A DNA stretch of 64,000 bases from Methanoregula sp. (GTDB lineage Archaea; Halobacteriota; Methanomicrobia; Methanomicrobiales; Methanospirillaceae), in the NCBI RefSeq assembly GCF_023227875.1, contig NZ_JALOCH010000008.1, forward strand, positions 1-64,000. The letters run 5' to 3'. The notes under the pieces are model-generated. The model did not search any database. It was given only the letters and a program-made list of their open reading frames with translations, and was not told the DNA's origin. Of this stretch, positions 53,275 to 62,286 are shown piece after piece (the first letter of the stretch is position 1; each line of letters starts with the position of its first letter). Made by a program: the position numbers and the translations under genes.

Positions 53275-54273
53275 ATGAAAAAAGAACATGTTATCGGATT
53301 ATGCCTGATTCTAGTAATTGCAGGTATTTGTGGGATTGCTTTCTGGCTTCAGCCATCAAGTACACCTCAAAAAATACTGACCAATGAATCTCTTCAAGAA
53401 CAATTCCAGAGTATTTCCGGTGAAGTGGCGGGAGGATCGTTATCCTATAAAATCGAATTCACTGCCAAGAAACCAAATGCACCGGAAAAGGTTGCCGTAT
53501 ATAAGACGGTTCAGCCGAAGGTGACGAAAACCAATGCCATTGCGTTTGCGAAGAAATTCAATATCACTGATTTCAACGAACCAAAAGAAGGAGACTCAGT
53601 TATTTCGGTATCTTCAAAGAATATGACATATCGTGTGATGTTATATAAAAATGGCGGTAGTGTGTATTGGGATTCAGAAAGATCCGATACTCCTAATGGG
53701 ATCGACATTACAGAAAATCTCCCCACCGATGAAGAAGCAAAGAAGATTGCCACATCATTCCTGAAAGAACGGGATCTTTTACCTGACGGTGCCTTTGTCG
53801 GAGGAACAGAACACCGGAAAGTGTACAAATCGAACAAGAGCAACGGATCGAAAACGGTGGTCTGGGAAGATATTCTTGTCTGGTATACCCGCGAAATCAA
53901 TGGAATGAAGGTCGAAGGAACGCAATTTGAGATCGAGATTGGAGGGCATGGTGATGTGATCCGGTTCTTCTCCAACTGGAAAGATTACGAGACAATCGGA
54001 GAATACCCTGTCAAATCCCAAGAATCTTCTATTGAGACCCTGAAACAAAAAGGAATTTCAACCGCAGCCGGTCCGGATAAACCCGACACGATCTCGATCA
54101 ACGAAATATACTTGGGATATGAAACAACAGCGGTAGCGTACAAGGAAGAATATCTCGAACCGGTTTGGGTGTTCAAAGGGGAAGCGCTGAAGAACGGGAC
54201 TTCAATCGGGCCGGTAAAGGAATTCGTTCCTGCACTGACTGAAGATTCAAAGAAATCACTTTCATCAATATAA
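53275..54273 (+). CDS. Membrane-anchored PepSY/YycI-like protein
   Basis: 332 residues. A single N-terminal hydrophobic segment (GLCLILVIAGICGIAFWLQP) anchors an extracytoplasmic domain with repeated alpha-beta units: TNAIAFAKKFNITDFNEPKE, then EAKKIATSFLKERDLLP and the core ILVWYTREINGMKVEGTQF, EIGGHGDVIRFFSNWK. This is the order of PepSY/YycI-type modules, as in the protein at 29350-30189. It follows the DUF6345 gene by 13 bp, so it may inhibit or mature that possible peptidase. GGTGA five bases upstream supports ATG 53275. Confidence 0.75.
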   Translation: MKKEHVIGLCLILVIAGICGIAFWLQPSSTPQKILTNESLQEQFQSISGEVAGGSLSYKIEFTAKKPNAPEKVAVYKTVQPKVTKTNAIAFAKKFNITDFNEPKEGDSVISVSSKNMTYRVMLYKNGGSVYWDSERSDTPNGIDITENLPTDEEAKKIATSFLKERDLLPDGAFVGGTEHRKVYKSNKSNGSKTVVWEDILVWYTREINGMKVEGTQFEIEIGGHGDVIRFFSNWKDYETIGEYPVKSQESSIETLKQKGISTAAGPDKPDTISINEIYLGYETTAVAYKEEYLEPVWVFKGEALKNGTSIGPVKEFVPALTEDSKKSLSSI

Positions 54274-54323
54274 TTTTTTCTCCATGAGATTTCTCCTTTC
54301 ATCTGTTTCAGGCAACCGGTATA

Positions 54324-54555
54324 TCAACAATGTTTCACAGGGTCCGGCAACCGGCGGCGGAGCGCTGGACACTTCCCTGTCATCCGCATTCCATGTAGGA
54401 GAGAACATGTACAATGGGGGTGGACGCCAGCATTCGGCATTCTATGGGACGATCTCGAACGTTTACCATTTCGAGCGGGACCTGGTCCCCGTCGCCAACT
54501 TCACCGGCTCGCCCCTTTCCGGCACAGCGCTGCTGATCGCGAATTTCACCGATAC
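54324..54555 (+). pseudogene. Partial duplicate of the LamG-PKD gene
   Basis: This 232-bp stretch is nearly identical to 52132-52363, with a constant offset of 2192 and no indel. It encodes the end of the LamG domain and start of the PKD domain. Changes include C/A at the GCGCTGG, GTC for GCC, and a diverged 3' junction. Without a signal peptide or complete domain it cannot be a gene, so it is a remnant or silent cassette. Confidence 0.85.
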
Positions 54556-54753
54556 TAGTATTAACACCCCGACCCTCGTTCCAAGAAAAAATGGTTATCC
54601 TGCGCGCTGAATGTTTTTTCAGTGTTCGGCGGAGTGAAAAATAATTCACGCGGTGATGCACCGTTAGAAACCTTTAAGTTTCCCAATATCATTTAAATAT
54701 TTTAAAGCGCTTTTAGCAAATTTTAGGCGTTTATTTGTTTTTGGGGTGTTAAT
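54556..54753. promoter_or_regulatory. Promoter region of psmB
   Basis: A 198-bp gap with no supportable gene. ATTTAAATATTTTAAAG at about 54690 is a candidate TATA element; GGGGTG ahead of the psmB ATG is the ribosome site. Confidence 0.4.
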
Positions 54754-55395
54754 ATGCCTGAACAGTTACAGGAGTCCATGAAGGGAACGACCACGATCGG
54801 CATTGTTTTTACCGGGGGGGTCATCCTTGCAACCGAGAAACGGGCGACCATGGGCAGCATGATCGCAAGCAAGAAAGCCAAGAAAGTATACCAGGTCGCA
54901 GAACGGATCGGCCTGACCACAGCCGGCGGTGTCGGCGATGCACAGCAGCTTGCACGCATCCTTTCAGTGGAATGCAACCTGTACCAGATCCGCAGGTCCC
55001 GCCCGATCACGGTCGGTGCCACGGCAACGCTTCTTTCGAACTATCTCAACCAGAACCGCATGTATCCATACTATGTCCAGCTCCTTGTCGGCGGCACTGA
55101 CGATAAGGGCCCGAGCGTCTACTCCGTTGATGCAATGGGCGGTGCGACAAAGGAAGAGGAGATCGTGTCAACCGGCTCCGGTTCGCCCATGGCGTACGGT
55201 GTGCTGGAAGACCGGTACAAGCCGGACATGAGCGAGGACGAGGCGATCGAACTCTCGATCCGCGGCCTGAAATCCGCGATGAAGCGCGATTCCGCATCCG
55301 GTGAAGGGATCCATGTTGTTGTGATCACGAAAGATAAGTACCAGGAACTCAGCGAGGATGCAGTCATGAAATATTCTGCCAAAACCTTCGTATAA
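54754..55395 (+). CDS. psmB: 20S proteasome beta subunit
   Basis: 213 residues. An 11-residue propeptide ends at Gly-11; Thr-12 (GTTTIGIVFTGG) is the catalytic N-terminal nucleophile after self-cleavage. Lys (EKRATMG), Asp and Ser of the active site (SGSGSPMAYGVLED) are present. It forms the inner rings of the archaeal proteasome with PsmA, encoded elsewhere. The following gene is 21 bp downstream, likely co-transcribed. Confidence 0.98.
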   Translation: MPEQLQESMKGTTTIGIVFTGGVILATEKRATMGSMIASKKAKKVYQVAERIGLTTAGGVGDAQQLARILSVECNLYQIRRSRPITVGATATLLSNYLNQNRMYPYYVQLLVGGTDDKGPSVYSVDAMGGATKEEEIVSTGSGSPMAYGVLEDRYKPDMSEDEAIELSIRGLKSAMKRDSASGEGIHVVVITKDKYQELSEDAVMKYSAKTFV

Positions 55396-55416
55396 CTTTT
55401 TTAGGACGATTATTTT

Positions 55417-57327
55417 ATGCAAATTGAAGAACGGCTCAAAGAGCTCAAGGAAAAAATCAATACCAAAGTGCCCCGCGGCATTAATGTAACGCAGGTTGAG
55501 TTTGAAGGACCGGAACTGGTCATCTATACCGACGACCCCAAGCGGTTTGCCGATGAGGCGGACTTAATCAAGATCCTGGCCCGCGACCTGCGCAAGCGGA
55601 TTGTCGTCAGGCCCACGATCCTCGAGGACCCGGAAAAAGCCTATAACGAGATCAAGTCCGTTGTCCCGGAAACGGCCGGCATCACCGATATCTTTTTTGA
55701 TGCCGACACCGGCGAAGTACTCATCGAAGCCGAGAAACCCGGCGTCGTCATCGGAAAGAACGGCACAACGCTGCGGGACATCACGAAGCACATCGGCTGG
55801 ACGCCCAAGGTTGTCCGGACCCCCCCCATCGAGAGCACCACGGTCAAGCAGGTCCGGCAGTACCTCCGGTCCTCAAACGAGGAACGCAAGCAGTTCCTCC
55901 GCACCATCGGCCGGAGGATCCACCGGGACCTCCCGGGAAAGGGAGACGAGACCGCCCGGAAAGACCAGTGGGTCCGGGTCACCACGCTCGGGTGCTGCCG
56001 CGAGGTCGGCCGGGCCGCGTTCCTCCTCTCGACACCGGACAGCAAGGTGCTGATCGACTGCGGGGAGAAACCCGATAATGCCGGTGGAACACCATATCTT
56101 TATGTACCGGAGATCTACCCACTCTCCGGGCTCGATGCCGTTGTCCTCACGCACGCCCATCTCGACCACTGTGCACTCATCCCCCTGCTCTACAAGTACG
56201 GGTACGAAGGGCCGGTCTATGCAACACCCCCTACCCGGGACCTTTCCGTGATGCTCCAGCTCGATTACCTCGACGTGATCAACAAGGAAGGACGCAAGGT
56301 CCCCTACTCCTCGAACGAGGTCAGGACCTATATCCGGCACTCCATCACGCTCAACTATGGCAGCGTGACCGACATTGCACCGGACATCAAGCTCACGTTC
56401 CACAATGCCGGCCACATCCTCGGCTCCGCGATCGCCCACTTCCATCTCGGCGACGGGATGTACAACATCGCGTTTACCGGGGACTTCAATTATGCGAAGA
56501 GCAGGCTCTTCAACCCGGCGATCAACCAGTTCCCGCGGCTCGAAGCGCTCTTCATGGAGAGCACCTACGGCGGCAGTAACGACTTCCAGCAGCCCCGCAT
56601 GGATGCAGAAGCACGGCTGTACGAAACGGTCAACTCCGTCATCCAGCGGGGCGGCAAGGTAATCATCCCTGCCTTCTCGGTCGGCCGGTCGCAGGAAGTC
56701 ATGCTTGCCCTTGAAGAGGGGATGCGCACGGGCAAGATCCCGAAGGTGAAGATCTACCTCGACGGCATGATCCGCGAGGCGACCGCAATCCACACCACCT
56801 ACCCGGAGTACCTGAACACCGAGCTCCGGAACCTGATCTTCCGCGAGGGCATGAACCCGTTCCTTGCCGAGTGCTTCCAGCAGGTGGACAGCCAGGAGCT
56901 CCGCGAGAGCGTGATTGCCGGCGACCCCTGCGTCATCATCACGACAAGCGGCATGCTCAACGGCGGCCCGGTCATGGAATACCTCCTGAACCTTGCGCAG
57001 GACGAGAAGAACGCGCTCATCTTTGTCGGGTACCAGGCTGACGGCACGTACGGCCGCCGGATCCAGAAAGGCTGGCGCGAAGTGCCGATGGGCCGGAAAG
57101 GGACAATCACGATCAACCTCGAGATCGTCACAGTCGACGGCTTCTCCGGCCATTCGGACCGCCGGCAGCTGATGAACTACATCGGCCAGATCTCGCCGCG
57201 CCCCGAGAAGATCTTCTGCATCCATGGGGATGAGAACAACACGATCGATCTCGCGAGCTCCATCTACAAGCGCTACCATATCGAGACCCACTCTCCCATG
57301 AACCTCGAGACCTACCGTATGGTCTGA
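55417..57327 (+). CDS. fttA: Beta-CASP ribonuclease aCPSF1 (termination factor FttA)
   Basis: 636 residues. N-terminal KH domains (about 1-180; VVIGKNGTTLRDITKHIGWT) are followed by a metallo-beta-lactamase fold with HAHLDHC and the beta-CASP region (SVGRSQEVMLALEEG, TSGMLNGGPVMEYLL, and DGFSGHSDRRQLM). It cleaves nascent RNA at U-rich 3' ends and terminates transcription in archaea. Its neighbour psmB is the usual partner in several methanogen genomes. The start is the ATG following AGGACG. Confidence 0.97.
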   Translation: MQIEERLKELKEKINTKVPRGINVTQVEFEGPELVIYTDDPKRFADEADLIKILARDLRKRIVVRPTILEDPEKAYNEIKSVVPETAGITDIFFDADTGEVLIEAEKPGVVIGKNGTTLRDITKHIGWTPKVVRTPPIESTTVKQVRQYLRSSNEERKQFLRTIGRRIHRDLPGKGDETARKDQWVRVTTLGCCREVGRAAFLLSTPDSKVLIDCGEKPDNAGGTPYLYVPEIYPLSGLDAVVLTHAHLDHCALIPLLYKYGYEGPVYATPPTRDLSVMLQLDYLDVINKEGRKVPYSSNEVRTYIRHSITLNYGSVTDIAPDIKLTFHNAGHILGSAIAHFHLGDGMYNIAFTGDFNYAKSRLFNPAINQFPRLEALFMESTYGGSNDFQQPRMDAEARLYETVNSVIQRGGKVIIPAFSVGRSQEVMLALEEGMRTGKIPKVKIYLDGMIREATAIHTTYPEYLNTELRNLIFREGMNPFLAECFQQVDSQELRESVIAGDPCVIITTSGMLNGGPVMEYLLNLAQDEKNALIFVGYQADGTYGRRIQKGWREVPMGRKGTITINLEIVTVDGFSGHSDRRQLMNYIGQISPRPEKIFCIHGDENNTIDLASSIYKRYHIETHSPMNLETYRMV

Positions 57328-57339
57328 AAAGATGGTGTG

Positions 57340-58395
57340 ATGAGATCCCGGATCACCCTTTTTCTCGGCATCTTCTCGGTCATGGCGTTGTCCAACGCCA
57401 TTGTCCCGGTGCTCCCCGCGTTTGCCACGGGGTCCTCATGGCAGGGGGCCATCTATTCCGCGTATTTCCTCGGTGCCGTTGTCAGCACGCTGCCCTCCGG
57501 GATCCTCTCTGACCGGTACGGGCGCTTCGCCATGATGCGCACCGGGCTCATCGTCACCGTCATCAGCGGGGCGATCATCTGCATGACAACGGCAACAGTT
57601 CCGGCGCTCGCCGCCCGGTTCATGGAGGGGATTGGTGCCGGGCTGTTCGTTGCCCCGGCGATGTCCTTTGTCAATGCGGACGAGAACCATGCACGGCTGA
57701 GCGGCTATCTCATGGCCCTGATGAATGCCGGGCTCGTCCTCGGCCTGATCGTTGCCGGCGTGCTGGCAGAGATATTTCATGAACCCGCGGCCGGGATCAT
57801 CTTCTTCACCTCACTCACGATCATCCCGGCAATCACCGGCCTGCTCACCCACGAGCCCCGTGTTGCAGCGGCTCCTGCAACCGACCGGGATCTTCCCGCG
57901 TTCCTCTCGCTCGTCCGGGAATACCGGTGGATCTGGTATTCATCCATCGTCCTGATCGGCATCACCGGGGTCGTCACTTCCCTCTACCCGAAATTTTCCG
58001 GGGCATCCTCTGATATCCTTGGTTACTGGATCGCCGGCATGAGCATAGCGACAATCATCGCGGTGCTCATTATCTCCCGGTTCCCGTTCGATGAGATCCT
58101 CGCGATCCGGGTCTCCGCGTTCCTGATGGTGATGGGCGTCATGACCTCGTTCATCTCCCCGTTCGGTTTCCTTGTCCTGGGATTCCTGGCCGGCGTTGTC
58201 ATGATCGCCCAGATGGCGTTCCTTTCCCGCATCCGCGAGCACCAGGGCATTGCGATGGGGTTGTTCTCCACGATGAGTTATCTGGGGATGGCTTTGCTGC
58301 CGTTTATTGCTGGGATTGTTGCGGATGGCGCGGGTTTTTTTGTTGCGTTTTGTGTGACGGCGATCGCGGCGGTGACGGTGGGGGTGAGGAAGTAG
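57340..58395 (+). CDS. MFS transporter, 12-helix type
   Basis: 351 residues, slightly short for MFS. About ten to twelve hydrophobic segments; STLPSGILSDRYGRFAMMRT is the loop 2-3 signature. It follows fttA by about ten bases. Substrate unknown. ATG 57340 is chosen; a GTG precedes it by one codon. Confidence 0.9.
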   Translation: MRSRITLFLGIFSVMALSNAIVPVLPAFATGSSWQGAIYSAYFLGAVVSTLPSGILSDRYGRFAMMRTGLIVTVISGAIICMTTATVPALAARFMEGIGAGLFVAPAMSFVNADENHARLSGYLMALMNAGLVLGLIVAGVLAEIFHEPAAGIIFFTSLTIIPAITGLLTHEPRVAAAPATDRDLPAFLSLVREYRWIWYSSIVLIGITGVVTSLYPKFSGASSDILGYWIAGMSIATIIAVLIISRFPFDEILAIRVSAFLMVMGVMTSFISPFGFLVLGFLAGVVMIAQMAFLSRIREHQGIAMGLFSTMSYLGMALLPFIAGIVADGAGFFVAFCVTAIAAVTVGVRK

Positions 58396-60011
58396 GATCT
58401 TTCTTTTGGTTCCTCTCGCAATCCAATAATTTTTTTATTGATCAAGCCCGCCTTTTGCGTCGTGATGCCTTTACGGACTCCGGGTCGATGAGTAGGTTAG
58501 GGGAATTGATCAGGCTGAAGTAACGGCGATGGCGGCGAGAACAGTCAGAGAGATCACCACCCGGATCCGAGACCATGGGAGACATACACTCTTCGCATCA
58601 TGAGTCTCCGTCGGAGGCCTTCCCCCGGCAATGTAGATGCAACCCTCCGGGAGGTAATAATTCCCGAAAATGAGGCACTAATTCCCCGTTTTTTCTCATT
58701 TTCACGTCGGAGAAGAGAGGCCGTATTTAGCCGCTTTTAGAGGGGCGAAGAGGGTCCGGATCGACCATAAGGAGCGGAAAACGAAAAGAACCCCTGTTTT
58801 GGGGGTCGGAGGGGTTTCGTCGAAACCCCTACGAGAAGAGGGGAGGCGAAGCCGACCTTCGACTTTGTGAAACATGACAGGGCAGGGCTGAACGATAAGA
58901 AGACGAAGTCTTCGACCTTGGGCTTACAACGGAGAAGCGGGGTTTCACATCGTAAAAAATATCTCCTCGGGATCCCGGCACCGTCACTTAGCGAGGATCA
59001 GCACAATGTTGGAGACCTGCACCCCCGGTTCTGTCCATCCGGGCACGCAGCAGCCCCGGATCGCCCATTTTCATCAATGCCGGACCGGCCTGTTTCGGGG
59101 GTTTTTGGGGGAAGTGTTCCGGAAAACCCCTATGCGATCCCCTTTTGAAAAAAAGGGCAGATATCCGCAGAGAAAAACCGGCCTGTTTAGAACCTGTTTC
59201 CCTTGAGGAGAGGTAGCTGCCGCGATGTTCTGGTCGCGGGAGGGTGGAGATGAAGAAACCCGGGTTTGGAAGATCCCGTGTCCAGAGCAGATGTTCATCG
59301 GCCAGATCTCCCCCTCCCACCGTTTCCGCGACATTTGGAGGCATTATCGCCTGCTAATTCGGATTTCACCGACGAGAGATGGAGAATCGTGAACATCTGC
59401 CGGACCCCCTGTTCTGCAAAAAACTCCAGGAGTTTTGTATCAAACAAGGGGTTGTCGGATCCCAATCCGGGCCCGTATAGACCTCTGTTCCGGAAAAATG
59501 GTGAATCAGAGCCCGTAACGTGCCCGGATTCGGAAGGTTGTAAACTCAAAAAAAGAGTGTTTGGGGGAGGGGATTTCAGGGATGAGGTGCACAAATTTTC
59601 CGGCAGATTTTTGAATGGGTTTGGCAGCGGAATTTTTTTCGACAGGGAAAAAATGCCGGAAAAAGTTTTAAAAAAAGTTCCGGGAAAATTTTCCACCCAC
59701 AAGAGATAATTTACCGGGCCCGAGAAAAGATTCCCCAAAATATTTTTAGGGATTTCACCGGAGAAAATTTGCATTGTAAAAAATTTAAAAACATTTCTTC
59801 CGGATATCGGAGGATCCCTATTGCCTGCATGTTTTCTCCCCTCACAAATGTCAACAGAAACCGTTCATCAGAAAACAGGCCCGGAGATTTTGTTGAGATG
59901 CATTATGCTGGACCGGGTTTTCTTCCGGTCCGGGAAAAATTCCGGAGAATAGTGAGAGAAAAATTTCCGGCCCAGCATAAGTATAATATTCTCAGGCTAC
60001 GATTGTTTTTC
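58396..60011. other. 1.6-kb gene-poor stretch with hairpins
   Basis: I see no gene: open frames here (for example 59266-59709) lack family features, starts or ribosome sites, and codon style is atypical. Perfect hairpins include CCTCCGGGAGG near 58645, GAAAATGAG/CTCATTTTC (58667-58704), AGGGGTTTCG/CGAAACCCCT (58810-58830), GAAGAC/GTCTTC near 58905, and CCCTTTT-GAAA-AAAAGGG (59140-59157), a GNRA-type loop. The last 400 bp are AT-rich with repeated ATTTTCCGG. It may be a decayed element or house an unrecognised RNA. Confidence 0.6.
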
Positions 60012-60260
60012 ATGACAGAAGTCCCGCGGATTGTTCTTGATCCGTCAGTACTTGCCGGAAAACCCATTATCCGGGGGACAAGGATCTCGGTCGATTTTAT
60101 TCTTGAACTCCTTGCATCCGGGTGGACTGAATCCGCCGTATTGCACGAATATCCCGGACTCGGACGTGACGATATCCTTGCGTGCATCCGGTATGCACAG
60201 GAGATCGTCCGCGACGAACGGGTATACGCTACGCCGCATCAGGGAAAGAGCACCGGATGA
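60012..60260 (+). CDS. DUF433 antitoxin
   Basis: 82 residues. IVLDPSVLAGKPIIRGTRIS and LLASGWTESAVLHEYPGLGR are the DUF433 signature, a small HTH-like antitoxin, usually next to a DUF5615 toxin as here. The start MTEVPRIV is the family start; the upstream frame to 59769 is not supported. Its stop overlaps the toxin start as ATGA, so the pair is one operon. Confidence 0.92.
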   Translation: MTEVPRIVLDPSVLAGKPIIRGTRISVDFILELLASGWTESAVLHEYPGLGRDDILACIRYAQEIVRDERVYATPHQGKSTG

Positions 60261-60616
60261 AACTGCTTGCCGACGAAAATATTTCATCATCGGTCGTCAG
60301 GGCGCTGGCAGAGGAAGGATATGATATTCTCTGGGTTCGGACCGAGGCACCCGGTATCTCTGATCTGGACGTCATGAGACTGGCCTGCCGGGATAACCGG
60401 CTTATCCTGACCTATGACAAGGATTTTGGCGAACTGGTGGTAAAAGAAAATCTCTGTCCATCTGCCGGAATCATCCTCCTGAGGTTGCCTCTCAAAAACC
60501 CGGCGCACATAGCACCATGTATTCTTGATATCCTCAAATCACGTACTGACTGGGAGGGCCATTTCTCAGTAATCGAAGAAAAAAGGATCCGCATGAGGCC
60601 GCTTCCTTCGCGATGA
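60257..60616 (+). CDS. DUF5615 PIN-like toxin
   Basis: 119 residues. MKLLADENISSSVVRALAEE at the start and TYDKDFGELVVK in the middle hold the acidic residues of the PIN-like fold (DUF5615). Probably an RNase neutralised by the DUF433 protein. ATG 60257 overlaps the antitoxin stop. Confidence 0.92.
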   Translation: MKLLADENISSSVVRALAEEGYDILWVRTEAPGISDLDVMRLACRDNRLILTYDKDFGELVVKENLCPSAGIILLRLPLKNPAHIAPCILDILKSRTDWEGHFSVIEEKRIRMRPLPSR

Positions 60617-60773
60617 ATCAGGTACATGAAACACAATTCACGGCAATCATGTTACGGGACGGCTTAATGCGGTCCGCGAATTTTTTCTGAAGAGATTTTG
60701 ATATGCCACCAGTGCAAATATCTACGGTGTTTCGGTCAGGATTTAATAAACAGTACCGGAGAGTGGTGGTACC

Positions 60774-61034
60774 TTGATCCTGCAATATATTGAGAAAGCT
60801 CTTGGTCATGCACGGTATGAGATCATCGGGGACGATGAACCCTATTACGGCGAGATCCCGGAACTCGCAGGAGTCTATGCCACCGGAAAAACTCTCGAAG
60901 AATGCCGGGCCAACCTGATGGAAGTGGTTGACGGCTGGATTATTGTCCGGCTGCGGCGGGGCCTGCCCATTCCCCCAATAGATAACTGCACCATTGAAGA
61001 AGTAGTAAGGCTGGATCAGAGTGTCCGGGTATAA
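60774..61034 (+). CDS. HicB-family antitoxin, orphan
   Basis: 86 residues. YYGEIPELAGVYATGKTLEE and RANLMEVVDGWIIVRLRRGL match HicB antitoxins, though the C-terminal DNA-binding domain is short. No HicA toxin is nearby. The start must be TTG 60774, since no ATG lies between it and the in-frame stop at 60747; GGTGGT precedes it. Confidence 0.8.
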   Translation: MILQYIEKALGHARYEIIGDDEPYYGEIPELAGVYATGKTLEECRANLMEVVDGWIIVRLRRGLPIPPIDNCTIEEVVRLDQSVRV

Positions 61035-61184
61035 GCTTCTTCCGGTCCCGTGGACGGAACTTGTCTGTAAAACTCAAGACTTTTGATTTGGCAGCCCGGT
61101 CCCCAACCACCTCCTGAAACGGGCCCGTTCCTTTTAAAAAACAATACATTCATCTGCGATCAGGGGAAATTTCGTCATGAGATT

Positions 61185-62168
61185 ATGCAGTCAAAAACAC
61201 TGATCCTGATCATTCTTGCCATGCTGCTGCTCGTCCCGTCAGTCCATGCCGAAGACGCCCTCGACTGGACAACCAGGGGACTGGCGGCCCTTGACGCGGG
61301 GAAATATGCGGAGGCGCTCACGTATTTTAATAACGCCCTCGCGATCGAGAAGAATTTTACCTCGGCGCTGTCGGGAAAGGCAGTTGCCCTCAATGCACTT
61401 GGCGATTACACGGGCGCCCTGGATGCCGCAAACCAGGCCCTCGCAATCCGGTCGCAGGACAAAAACGGCCTCAGCGCAAGGGCCCTTGCGCTCTTCAGAC
61501 TCCAGAGATACGAGGAGGCGGTGGTTGCCTATGAAGACCTGTACGCCGTCCAGATCAATAACCCGGACGCCTGCTACAAACAGGCATATGCCTACCAGAT
61601 GCTGAACCAGTCGGTAAGCGCGGTTGTTGCCTACAAAAAATGCACGGTCATCGATCCCGTGAATATGGAGTTGTGGAACAACCTCGGCATCGTGTATATG
61701 AACCTGGGGCAATATGAAGACGCACTCTCCGCATTTGACCGGGCGACCAGTATAACGATCAAGAATGCAACGGTCTGGAACAACAAGGGAAAAACACTCG
61801 CGGCACTGGGCAGGCCGGCCGATGCAACCGAATGTTTCAGTAAGGCACTCGGGATCGATCCGGGCTTCACCGAGGCGCTGGATAACCGGGAGAGCATGCG
61901 AGGAAAATTCCAGACATTCAATTACAGTGAGACGGCAACGGTCACCCCCACGATGAGCCGGCTCGGGACCTATTATACCACGGCAACCCCGTCCCTGACA
62001 ATGACAACCGTTGCCCCGGCCGCAGAAGAGACCCTCCGGCAGACACCGGTCTCCACCGCAACGGTGGAAACGAAGACAACATATGCCCCGCTCTCCCCGC
62101 TCACGGCACTGGGAGCCCTTGCAGTCATTGCCGGTCTTGCAGCGAGGGCAGGGAATAAGAGAAAATAA
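61185..62168 (+). CDS. TPR surface protein with PLSPLT tail
   Basis: 327 residues: a signal peptide (about 1-20, VPSVHAED), six or so tetratricopeptide repeats (about 25-235; for example WNNLGIVYMNLGQYEDALSA), a Thr-rich linker (about 245-300), then PLSPLT, a hydrophobic segment and GNKRK. The tail matches the protein at 16794-17627. It is probably exported and held at the membrane by this tail, with the TPRs binding partner proteins. Confidence 0.88.
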   Translation: MQSKTLILIILAMLLLVPSVHAEDALDWTTRGLAALDAGKYAEALTYFNNALAIEKNFTSALSGKAVALNALGDYTGALDAANQALAIRSQDKNGLSARALALFRLQRYEEAVVAYEDLYAVQINNPDACYKQAYAYQMLNQSVSAVVAYKKCTVIDPVNMELWNNLGIVYMNLGQYEDALSAFDRATSITIKNATVWNNKGKTLAALGRPADATECFSKALGIDPGFTEALDNRESMRGKFQTFNYSETATVTPTMSRLGTYYTTATPSLTMTTVAPAAEETLRQTPVSTATVETKTTYAPLSPLTALGALAVIAGLAARAGNKRK

Positions 62169-62286
62169 TTTTCAGATTCTTTTTTTGGGATCCGGACGGG
62201 TCACTGGTCCAGAAACCGGTTATTCAGCGTTTCATTATCCATAGCCGGAACCGGGAAAAACTGAAGAACGTTGTGGAAACAGGGCG

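Noticed and set aside
54284..54610. A 108-codon frame across the LamG/PKD copy as a separate gene
   Set aside because: It lacks a signal peptide and complete domain, and the first 13 codons are unrelated to the parent gene; treated as partial duplicate.
59266..59774. 147- and 159-codon overlapping frames on opposite strands
   Set aside because: Neither has a ribosome site, family motif or plausible composition; overlap on opposite strands argues against both.
60618..60809. 63-codon minus-strand frame between the toxin and HicB genes
   Set aside because: No ribosome site, and it runs into the start of HicB on the other strand; a HicA identity was considered but no HicA motif is present.
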